Source of the DNA: Oxobacter pfennigii
Lineage (GTDB): Bacteria > Bacillota > Clostridia > Clostridiales > Oxobacteraceae
DNA: 64,000 bases
Direction: 5' to 3'
Assembly: GCF_001317355.1 (NCBI RefSeq)
Contig: NZ_LKET01000068.1
Coordinates: forward strand, 186,001 to 250,000
Shown: one piece after another, positions 46,877 through 54,387 of the stretch
Layout: each line of letters starts with the position of its first letter
How positions within the stretch are numbered: position 1 is the stretch's first letter
The notes under the pieces: model-generated
The model's input: only the letters and a program-made list of their open reading frames with translations
Told to the model about the DNA's origin: nothing
The model's database searches: none
Position numbers and translations under genes: made by a program

Positions 46877-46904
46877 TATATATGCGACATATATTGACAC
46901 ATAT
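46877..46904 (-). promoter_or_regulatory. Possible sporulation-type (SigE/SigK-like) promoter
   Basis: Minus strand ATA (46904-46902), 17 bases, CATATATA (46884-46877), about 38 bases before the 83-residue gene. It resembles the mother-cell pattern ATA-N16-18-CATAnnnT. AT-rich DNA makes this weak. Confidence 0.3.
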
Positions 46905-47020
46905 TCAAATAAAAAATGAATATTTTTAACTTGATTTAAACATTCTGGATAATTAATAGCAGAAAATATTATTATTTTAAAGTAATGGATTTTTAAATTA
47001 TATTATTACAGCTTTTAAAC

Positions 47021-47587
47021 TTACATCTTCCTGAATACAATGCCGTATAGGTTTTTCCCAAACTCCATTTCGTCTGTTACAGAAAATCCAGCCCCACTTC
47101 CCAAAAATACAGCCTCCTTTTTGTCAATTCTTTTTTCAAAATGCGGACCATTATCAGTCCTTTTCCTTTTCCATTCAATGAGTAGAAGCCTTCCATTGTT
47201 TTTTAATATTCTATTAACCTCATTAAATTCCAATGCCTTGTTTTCAATGTTATGGAGCACGTTAGACATAATAACCATATCCACGGAATATGCAGGAAGG
47301 TTTATATTATCTCCGTTGATTTCAACAGTGCATATATTATTGATTTTGCTTTCCCTGCACTTGGCATCAATAAACTCAAGCATTTTAATATTTACTTCCA
47401 GAGCATATATTGTTTCATTTGTGATTTCAGCAGCTGCAAATGAAAATATTCCTGATCCTGCCCCAATGTCCGCAACTGCCATACCTGCCGTAAGACCTGC
47501 CTTTAAAAGCGTTTCCTTGGGCTTTAATTCTGCAATTCTTTCGGGACTTTCAAGTTTTTTAATTTGATTTTCAAGATTTTGTTCCAT
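47021..47587 (-). CDS. Class I SAM-dependent methyltransferase
   Basis: 188 residues. The SAM-binding motif VADIGAGSGIFSFAAAE is at about residues 37-53, then YALEVNIKMLEFI, DMVIMSNVLHNIENK and GRLLLIEWKRK, the standard order of this fold. The substrate is unknown; the ending resembles UbiE/arsenite-methyltransferase-like small enzymes without enough signal to choose. ATG at 47587 with GGGAGG is preferred over a TTG one codon earlier. Confidence 0.85.
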   Translation of the reverse strand: MEQNLENQIKKLESPERIAELKPKETLLKAGLTAGMAVADIGAGSGIFSFAAAEITNETIYALEVNIKMLEFIDAKCRESKINNICTVEINGDNINLPAYSVDMVIMSNVLHNIENKALEFNEVNRILKNNGRLLLIEWKRKRTDNGPHFEKRIDKKEAVFLGSGAGFSVTDEMEFGKNLYGIVFRKM

Positions 47588-47762
47588 CAAATTTCCTCCC
47601 TATTAAACATTTGTGCTGGTAATTTCAATTATATGCTTACTTCAGGCTGGCTACCATCGAATTATATAATATTGCAAAATAAAATTTAATAACATAGTAT
47701 GTATGGAATAAAATATATGAATAAGAATATATAAAAGATATAAAAGGGAAGGAGGGAAATAC

Positions 47763-47906
47763 ATGAATTGTTCCAAATGCAATGCAGAAATACCCGAAGG
47801 TGAAGAACAGGTATATCTTCACAGAATAGTGTGCGAAGACTGCTATGTAAGGGAAACTGAACCTCCCAAAGCATGCGATGTCCCGCGAGAACGTTCCATA
47901 AACTAA
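47763..47906 (+). CDS. Small zinc-ribbon-like protein, 47 residues
   Basis: Short frame starting MNCSKCNAEIPEGEEQVY with strong AAGGAGGG ribosome binding site and its own terminator. Two CxxC pairs (Cys3/Cys6 and Cys24/Cys27) spaced as in a four-cysteine zinc knuckle, then a polar tail. Function unknown; it may bind zinc or act as a small nucleic-acid or protein adaptor. Confidence 0.7.
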   Translation: MNCSKCNAEIPEGEEQVYLHRIVCEDCYVRETEPPKACDVPRERSIN

Positions 47907-47912
47907 TTGTAG

Positions 47913-47940
47913 CCGTCGGTTTTCCGGCGGTGTTCTTTTT
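47913..47940 (+). terminator. Terminator after the zinc-ribbon gene
   Basis: CCGTCGG / CCGGCGG stem, TTTT loop, one G-U pair, followed by TGTTCTTTTT. Confidence 0.8.
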
Positions 47941-48073
47941 AACCTAAGTTGTCTGATAGAAAGCGTCTACATACTTAGTATTAAATTTCATCCTTATTTA
48001 CACTATCAGCAAACGATGCTATTATTACGTTGTGTTACAAATTACATCAATAATAATTAAACGAGGTGAAGAA

Positions 48074-48874
48074 ATGAAAAAATTTTTACCGGTTGTACTG
48101 ATTGTTGTACTCTTTTGTGCATTATTTGCAGGCTGCAATAAAAAGGAGGATAATGCATTGACCGTTGGTATGGAGCTGGCTTATCCGCCCTTTGAGACAA
48201 AGGATGCTCAGGGAAACCCCACAGGCATAAGTGTGGATTTTGCAAAGTCTCTTGGAGAATATTTGGGCAGGCCTGTTAAAATAGAAAATATTGCATGGGA
48301 TGGCCTTATACCCGCCCTTCAGACGGGACAAGTTGATATCGTAATTTCGTCCATGACCATTAAAGAAGAAAGACTTGAAAAAATTGATTTTTCAAAGCCT
48401 TATGCAAAGGCAATGCTTGCAGTGCTGGTAAACAAAAATTCAAATATAAAATCCATCAACGATTTAAATCAAAGCGGCAAAAAAATAGCCGTAAAATTGA
48501 ACTCCACAGGCCATATCTATGCGCAAAACAATCTTAAAAATGCGGAGCTTATTGTGCTTGCCGATGAAAGCGCATGCGTTACAGAGGTTGTGCAGGGAAA
48601 AGCAGACGGATTTATATATGATCAGCTTACCATTTACCGCAACAATCAAAATAATTTAGATACCACCGGAGCAATATTTATACCCTTTCAGGATGCGGAG
48701 TATTGGGGAGCAGGTATACAAAAAGGAAATACCGAGCTCAAAACGAAGGTAGATGAGTTCATAGATAAATTCTATTCAGAAGGCGGATTTGATAAACTGA
48801 CTGAAAAATATCTTTCACAAGAAAAGAAAACCTTTGAGGATCTTGGATTCGACTGGTTCTTTTCTCTTGATTAG
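48074..48874 (+). CDS. Polar amino-acid-binding lipoprotein (ABC transporter)
   Basis: 266 residues, lipoprotein signal with FAGC lipobox. Family 3 solute-binding features: VGMELAYPPFETKDAQGNPTGISVDFAKSLGEYLG near the mature start and FSKPYAKAMLAVLV. Substrate probably a polar or charged amino acid, not determinable by eye. GAGGTG sets the ATG at 48074; an in-frame start at 48032 has no site. First of a three-gene transporter. Confidence 0.9.
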   Translation: MKKFLPVVLIVVLFCALFAGCNKKEDNALTVGMELAYPPFETKDAQGNPTGISVDFAKSLGEYLGRPVKIENIAWDGLIPALQTGQVDIVISSMTIKEERLEKIDFSKPYAKAMLAVLVNKNSNIKSINDLNQSGKKIAVKLNSTGHIYAQNNLKNAELIVLADESACVTEVVQGKADGFIYDQLTIYRNNQNNLDTTGAIFIPFQDAEYWGAGIQKGNTELKTKVDEFIDKFYSEGGFDKLTEKYLSQEKKTFEDLGFDWFFSLD

Positions 48875-48886
48875 GCCGGATAATAT

Positions 48887-49672
48887 ATGAAGTTATTAAG
48901 CATATTTATACGACAGGAGAACAATAAGGAAACCAACCTTCAAAGGGCTGTCAATATTATAATTGCCTGCGGGGCATTCATAGTATTTTTCTTCTGGTCC
49001 ATGAAAAGGCTTAATCTTTCTTTTGATTTTTCCGTACTTCTGGATTTTAAATACAGGCTTTTTACAGGCTTTATCACTACCATCGAACTCAGCACAATAA
49101 GCTTGTTAGTTAGCTTATTAATAGGGTTTTTATCAGCTATGGGCAGTAAATCTAAAATTCTGCCCCTGTCTTATTTTTGCAAGACTTACATACAGTTCAT
49201 CCGCGGTACTCCAATGATAATGCAGGTTTATTTATTCTTTTATATAATAGGCACTGCATGGGGTATAAGCAGCCGCTTCATTGCAGGCGTTTTGATTTTA
49301 TCAATTTTTGAAGGAGCATATATATCCGAAATCATAAGGGGCGGGCTGGATTCGATTGATGCAACTCAGCTTGAAGCCGCAAAAGCAGTAGGGCTTGACA
49401 GCAAGCAGACAATGAGGCTGGTAATTTTTCCTCAGCTCATAGCCCGTATATTGCCTGCTCTTGCCGGGCAATTTGCTTCCATTATTAAAGATTCGTCATT
49501 ATTATCCATTATTTCCGTTATTGAACTTACACAAACCATAAGGGAAATCAGCGCTACCAATTTTGCAATCTTTGAGTGCTATTTGTTTCTCGGGCTGCTG
49601 TACTTGTCTTTGACTTTTCCGCTTTCCATGGTAACCAGGGCTGTGGAGAGGAGGTTTAAATATGATAATTGA
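48887..49672 (+). CDS. Amino-acid ABC transporter permease
   Basis: 261 residues of the HisM/GlnP type: N-terminal extra membrane segment, about five segments, with FIRGTPMIMQVYLFFY and EAA loop QLEAAKAVGLDSKQTMRLVIFPQ. A single permease gene, so it would act as a homodimer. Confidence 0.9.
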   Translation: MKLLSIFIRQENNKETNLQRAVNIIIACGAFIVFFFWSMKRLNLSFDFSVLLDFKYRLFTGFITTIELSTISLLVSLLIGFLSAMGSKSKILPLSYFCKTYIQFIRGTPMIMQVYLFFYIIGTAWGISSRFIAGVLILSIFEGAYISEIIRGGLDSIDATQLEAAKAVGLDSKQTMRLVIFPQLIARILPALAGQFASIIKDSSLLSIISVIELTQTIREISATNFAIFECYLFLGLLYLSLTFPLSMVTRAVERRFKYDN

Positions 49673-50399
49673 AATAAAAAGCATAAATAAAACTTTTAGT
49701 GATAACAGGCCTATACTTCATAATATTAATTATTGTGATGATTTAGATACCCTTGCAATTATAGGTCCTTCCGGCGGCGGCAAATCAACCCTGCTTCGTA
49801 TTTTAGGAGGATTGATTTCCCCTACATCCGGCGAACTTAAAGTAGACGGGCAAAACATAGAATTTTCAGAAAATAAGCTTATTCTCTACCGGCGCAGCAT
49901 CGGCTTTGTTTTTCAATCCAAGGGATTATTTTCTCACCTCTCTGCTTTAGAAAACATAGCCATGCCCCTTATTAATGTACATGGATACAGTAAAAACGAA
50001 GCTTATGAAACCACAAATTCACTCCTTGACCGTTTCGGATTAAGGAAAGATGGTTCCAAAAAGCCTAATGAGCTTTCCGGAGGCCAGCAGCAAAGAATTG
50101 CCATTGCGAGGGCTATAGCAGTAAAGCCAAAACTGCTGCTGCTTGATGAACCCACCAGTGCTTTAGACCCAGAGCTTACAAATGAAGTACTCGATATGGT
50201 AAATGAGCTAAGAAATGATAAAATGTCCATCATACTTATTACACATGAAATGGGTTTTGCAAAAAATGCCTGCAGCAAAGTCATGTTCTTATCAGATGGC
50301 CGGATAATAGAGCATGACTCTTCAGCAAATATGTTTTCAAGCCCTAAAAGCAGTGAACTAAAAGGCTTTTTAAGCAAAGTATTGGAATGGAAAATATAG
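49662..50399 (+). CDS. Amino-acid ABC transporter ATPase
   Basis: 245 residues. Walker A GPSGGGKST, Q-loop VFQSKGLFSH, signature LSGGQQQRIAIARA, Walker B LLLDEPTSALD, H-loop LITHE. It overlaps the permease gene by 11 bp and belongs to the GlnQ/HisP group. Confidence 0.92.
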   Translation: MIIEIKSINKTFSDNRPILHNINYCDDLDTLAIIGPSGGGKSTLLRILGGLISPTSGELKVDGQNIEFSENKLILYRRSIGFVFQSKGLFSHLSALENIAMPLINVHGYSKNEAYETTNSLLDRFGLRKDGSKKPNELSGGQQQRIAIARAIAVKPKLLLLDEPTSALDPELTNEVLDMVNELRNDKMSIILITHEMGFAKNACSKVMFLSDGRIIEHDSSANMFSSPKSSELKGFLSKVLEWKI

Positions 50400-50427
50400 A
50401 TTTGCACCATACATTCAGGATTTAATC

Positions 50428-51015
50428 TTATAAGGGCTTCAATACCGCCTCTTTATTGTAATACTCTTTAAAAAGAGCGGATTTTTTATGCAATTTACGG
50501 GAGATTTTACTTAAATCCTCCTCCTGCATAAAAATAATCAGCTCTGTCGGGGTAACTTCAATTTTTTTAACGGCAATATTTTTATTGTGCCTGTTATCCA
50601 AAGCGTCTGCTATCCTTAAAATGGAGGTCAATTTCATAATGATTTGCTGTTCATGTAAATCATGATACTTAATATCCTTATCAATGGATTTTTTATGGCC
50701 TCCTGCGATTAATGACAGCATAGACCGCAAATTATAAGGAAGGCAATCAAAATACTTGTCATAAAGTATTATATACCTAGTGTGTTTATGATGGTTTTTC
50801 TTATTGATAAATCGCCCTAAATCATGAAAAAAACTGCTGTATTTTAACATATTCCTGTGGGAGAAAACCGTCAGCATATCTTTATTTAATAAGTCAAAAA
50901 TCATCAGGGCATATATTGTGACTTTTTTTTCGTGGACGTGCTCATCTTCGTAAGCATATTTATTCAAAAGTTCAAATGTATTGTTATTTTTAAGGAAAAT
51001 ATCTATGTTTTCCAT
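50428..51015 (-). CDS. Free-standing HD-domain protein resembling the Ppx C-terminal domain
   Basis: 195 residues. The metal motif segment reads FFHDLGRFINKKNHHKHT, matching position by position the C-terminal HD segments of the two Ppx proteins nearby (LLHDCGVNISYYDHHRHS and ILHDTGNYVNLSEHHIHS). Later, SILRIADALDNRHNKNI also matches their ILKLAESLDVSHRQKI. It therefore looks like a detached Ppx HD module without the phosphatase domains. Start ATG 51015 with GAGGG; a start at 51036 is possible. It is 69 bp downstream of ppx on the same strand. Confidence 0.75.
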   Translation of the reverse strand: MENIDIFLKNNNTFELLNKYAYEDEHVHEKKVTIYALMIFDLLNKDMLTVFSHRNMLKYSSFFHDLGRFINKKNHHKHTRYIILYDKYFDCLPYNLRSMLSLIAGGHKKSIDKDIKYHDLHEQQIIMKLTSILRIADALDNRHNKNIAVKKIEVTPTELIIFMQEEDLSKISRKLHKKSALFKEYYNKEAVLKPL

Positions 51016-51083
51016 AACCATCCCTCGTGTGTTCATAATTATTTTCTTTATTTATACGAGAGATGCAATATGATTATGTATTA

Positions 51084-52586
51084 TTATTTTATGTACAGTT
51101 TCTTGCCAAATAGCTTTTTGAAGGCAGATGAAACCTCTAAGGCATCTTTTATTTCAATTTCCGGATTATCCTTTGACGATAATTTTATGGTCACGCTATC
51201 CTCATCAATACTGCATTGAATACCCTGTATATTGCCGTTCAGCCGTTCATCGAGGCATTCGGAAATTTTTAACAACACTCCTAATTTTTGAATGGTTAAT
51301 ATATCAGCTTCATTTAATATATTTCTGTATTTATAAGTATCTATTTTGAACTCTTCTTTTCTGTGAAAAGCAGAGATATGCGCAGCCATGAGCTGTTCCT
51401 TATGGGTAAGTCCATAAGTTTTGGCATTCAATATCATGTAGAAGGAATGTCTATGATGGTCGTAATAGCTAATATTCACCCCGCAATCATGCAGCAGGGA
51501 TGCAGTTTTTAATATCTTTTGGGGAGCTTCTCCGATATTATGGGCATCCTTTAAATTAAAATAAAGCATTTTACTGAAGCTCCATACCCTTTGTGCGTGC
51601 AGCTTATCCAGTTCAAAATCATTTACTATGTTGTTTATTGAGTAATCAAGGACATCGGTCAATGGTTTTTTATCTTTAAATAAATACTCAAAAAAAAGCC
51701 CTTCTCTCAAACCGCTGCCGCTGACCAATATTTCACTTGCCTCACATAATTCAGCGAGATGTGCAATTGCTCCGACGGCACCGGTGAATATATCCGCCCT
51801 GTCCTTTGACAAACCTTTAAGCTTTTGTTTTTGTGAAACATCCTTGGATTTCACCAATTCATAAATATCTTTTATATCTCTTATTTCCATTTTATAATTG
51901 TGTGGCATTTCCAATAAGTAATGATTTCTTTTTCTGTTTATTTTACCTATTCCCCTTATAGTTCCGCCTATTCCTATTAAGGGCAGCCCTTTTGCCTTAT
52001 TAAGCCAGGGTATTTTATTATATTCATCGGCTAAATAAGTTATAAAATCATTTTCATTTTGTTCATTTACAGCTTCTTTTAAATGGAACTTTTCACTTAA
52101 GTTTAAGGAACCGAAGGGAAGGCTCACTGATTCAATTATTTTTTTATCTTTTACAAGTATTAGCTGGTTGCTACAGCCGCCGATATCCATAATGAGCGCA
52201 TCATTGAAATCCAGGGTATTTACAGCGCCGAAATAATCGTAAAATGCTTCTTCCTTGCCCGAAAGTACTTTTATTTCTATGCCAAGCATATCTTTTGCCC
52301 TCTCTACAAAATATTGCTGATTTCTTGCTCTTCTCACTGCTTCTGTTGCCACGGCAATGATTTCATCTACCCCTATTGCAATACACATATCTTTAAAAAA
52401 ACTTAAACTAATCATGGCTTTATCGACTCTGTCCCGGCTTAAGTTACCGTCATAAGTCATATCCATTCCCAATTTTACAGTTTCTTTCTTTTCATCTATA
52501 ACTCTATAGGATAAGTCATCGTTGATTTTTATTACCACCAACCTCATAGAGTTTGACCCGATATCAATAATTCCTATTTTCTTCAT
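51084..52586 (-). CDS. ppx: Exopolyphosphatase / Ppx-GppA phosphatase with HD domain
   Basis: 500 residues. N-terminal ASKHA domains (1-300): phosphate loop DIGSNSMRL (8-16), acidic motif SGKEEA (109-114) with the probable catalytic glutamate, and second phosphate motif DIGGCSNQL (134-142), where the usual sequence is DIGGGSTEL. C-terminal HD domain with LLHDCG and DHHRHS. Known role: hydrolysis of polyphosphate or pppGpp. The G, T and E changes in the second motif may alter activity. Divergent from the second ppx-like gene and ppk1. Confidence 0.88.
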   Translation of the reverse strand: MKKIGIIDIGSNSMRLVVIKINDDLSYRVIDEKKETVKLGMDMTYDGNLSRDRVDKAMISLSFFKDMCIAIGVDEIIAVATEAVRRARNQQYFVERAKDMLGIEIKVLSGKEEAFYDYFGAVNTLDFNDALIMDIGGCSNQLILVKDKKIIESVSLPFGSLNLSEKFHLKEAVNEQNENDFITYLADEYNKIPWLNKAKGLPLIGIGGTIRGIGKINRKRNHYLLEMPHNYKMEIRDIKDIYELVKSKDVSQKQKLKGLSKDRADIFTGAVGAIAHLAELCEASEILVSGSGLREGLFFEYLFKDKKPLTDVLDYSINNIVNDFELDKLHAQRVWSFSKMLYFNLKDAHNIGEAPQKILKTASLLHDCGVNISYYDHHRHSFYMILNAKTYGLTHKEQLMAAHISAFHRKEEFKIDTYKYRNILNEADILTIQKLGVLLKISECLDERLNGNIQGIQCSIDEDSVTIKLSSKDNPEIEIKDALEVSSAFKKLFGKKLYIK

Positions 52587-52734
52587 GCCGATACCTCATT
52601 TTGTGCCCTTTAAGTATTTTAATCATATTAAACAATATAATATTTCATAAACCGTGCATTTTCAATACCATATATCTATAAATAGGCCTATATTATTACT
52701 TCTATAATTATGAACCGCCTCATTTATTGTTATG

Positions 52735-52792
52735 TTAAATATTGGTTAAATTTTCTCAATTAATGTCACAATAACGCGAATAATGATAAAAT
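52735..52792 (+). promoter_or_regulatory. Promoter region of the ppx2-ppk1 pair with an 11-bp direct repeat
   Basis: TTAAAT occurs at 52735 and 52746, an 11-bp period as in Bacillus PhoP boxes but degenerate and only twice. A weak promoter follows (GTCACA 52765, 16-base spacer, TAAAAT 52787). Confidence 0.3.
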
Positions 52793-52828
52793 TTAATTAT
52801 TAATACAATAGCTCAAAAAGGTGTTACT

Positions 52829-54382
52829 ATGAGTAAAAAAAAGGATTTACAAGTAGCTGCTTCAATAGATGTAGGCTCAAATTATCTTCGAATGGCTATA
52901 GGAGAAATTTCTGCCGATGGGAATTATTTTATTCTTGAAGACATCGTAAAATCCACAAATATCGGCAGGGATACTTTCTCAACAGGAAGAATTTCAATAC
53001 AGACGATACACGAAACATGTGCTGACTTAAAAAAATTTGTAAAACTTATAAAGGATTACAGGGTAAAGAATTATAAGGCTGTATCCACCAGCGGTATAAG
53101 GGAAGCGGAAAACCGTGAATATATTATGGAGCAGGTACGGCTTAAAACCGGAATAGAAATTGAGATAATAAACAATGCTCAGGAAAGATTCTTTCTATAT
53201 AAAGCTTTAAGAAAGCAGCTCTCCCATTCAATACTTTCCGATGCGCTGCCTTTGCTTATTATAAATATAGCTTCCGGCGGTGTTGAAATTTCCATATATG
53301 AGTCGGAAAATTTATTGCTTACAGAATATATAAAGTTAGGTTCATTAAGGCTTCATGAAACATTGTCCGGTCTGGAGTCTAAGTCATTGAATTTCCCCGG
53401 AGTCATGGAGGAATTCATAGAAAGTAAAATTTACCTTATAGAATCCTCCATAAAAAATATGAATATACAAAATTTTATCGGTTTAGGCGGTGAATTAAAT
53501 ACCATAGTAAAATTGTTCGGCAACAACATCGATAAAAACGACGGTATATTATTCATACACAAAAAAGACATGGTAAGCTTATATGAAAAAATGACGACTA
53601 TGGGAAGCGACAGGATTATAAATGAATATAAAATCACAAAAAAGGAATGTGAAATTCTTTTACCCTCCGTTATATTGTTCCATTGCTTTTTAAAGCTTAC
53701 CAAAGCCAAAGGCATACTTGCTCCCATGGTTTCTCTAAGACATGGTATTCTTTATAATATCGCAGACAAATTATTTGATACTCCAGGAAATATAAATTCC
53801 ATCTCGGATATCATAAGCTCCGCATGGTATATTGCCGAAAAATATAATGTGGACAAGAATCATGCAAAATTCGTTGAGGAAATTTCATTATCGATTTTTG
53901 ACCAGTCAGCCAAATACCACGGACTTAATAATGATGAAAGGCTTTATCTGCAGGTGGCGGCAATCCTCCATGATACAGGCAATTATGTGAATTTGAGCGA
54001 GCACCATATCCATTCATACAGCATTATACGGGTAAGAAAAATAACAGGCTTTTCCAACAGGGAGATTTTACTGATTGCCGGTATTGCAAAATACCATGCT
54101 TACGATATACCTGTCTATTCCGATGAAAATTACAGAATTCTTACCGACAGAGAAAAAATTGTTGTGTCCAAGCTCTCAGCCATTTTAAAACTTGCAGAAT
54201 CCCTGGATGTATCCCACAGGCAAAAAATAAAAAAGCTTCAAATAGAGCCATCCGGCGATGCACTTTTATTTCATATATATTCAAATACCGATACTTTATT
54301 GGAAGAGTGGGATTTCATCCATAATACTCCTTTTTTCGAAGAAGTAATGGGAATAATACCGTTGATTAAACATAAAGGATGA
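52829..54382 (+). CDS. Ppx/GppA-like protein with degenerate active site, linked to ppk1
   Basis: 517 residues, same architecture as the divergent ppx. The first phosphate loop is kept (DVGSNYLRM, 14-22), but the acidic motif SGxEEA has become NNAQER (115-120) and DIGGGSTEL has become NIASGGVEI (146-154). The HD domain keeps ILHDTG and EHHIHS. It may be a regulator or sensor of polyphosphate rather than an active phosphatase (inference). Its stop overlaps an ATG of the ppk1 frame (ATGA), so the two are translated together. Confidence 0.82.
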   Translation: MSKKKDLQVAASIDVGSNYLRMAIGEISADGNYFILEDIVKSTNIGRDTFSTGRISIQTIHETCADLKKFVKLIKDYRVKNYKAVSTSGIREAENREYIMEQVRLKTGIEIEIINNAQERFFLYKALRKQLSHSILSDALPLLIINIASGGVEISIYESENLLLTEYIKLGSLRLHETLSGLESKSLNFPGVMEEFIESKIYLIESSIKNMNIQNFIGLGGELNTIVKLFGNNIDKNDGILFIHKKDMVSLYEKMTTMGSDRIINEYKITKKECEILLPSVILFHCFLKLTKAKGILAPMVSLRHGILYNIADKLFDTPGNINSISDIISSAWYIAEKYNVDKNHAKFVEEISLSIFDQSAKYHGLNNDERLYLQVAAILHDTGNYVNLSEHHIHSYSIIRVRKITGFSNREILLIAGIAKYHAYDIPVYSDENYRILTDREKIVVSKLSAILKLAESLDVSHRQKIKKLQIEPSGDALLFHIYSNTDTLLEEWDFIHNTPFFEEVMGIIPLIKHKG

Positions 54383-54387
54383 TAGAA

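Noticed and set aside
47637-47874. Two minus-strand frames of about 60 codons
   Set aside because: Opposite the zinc-ribbon gene, which has a strong ribosome binding site and CxxC pairs; the minus frames have neither.
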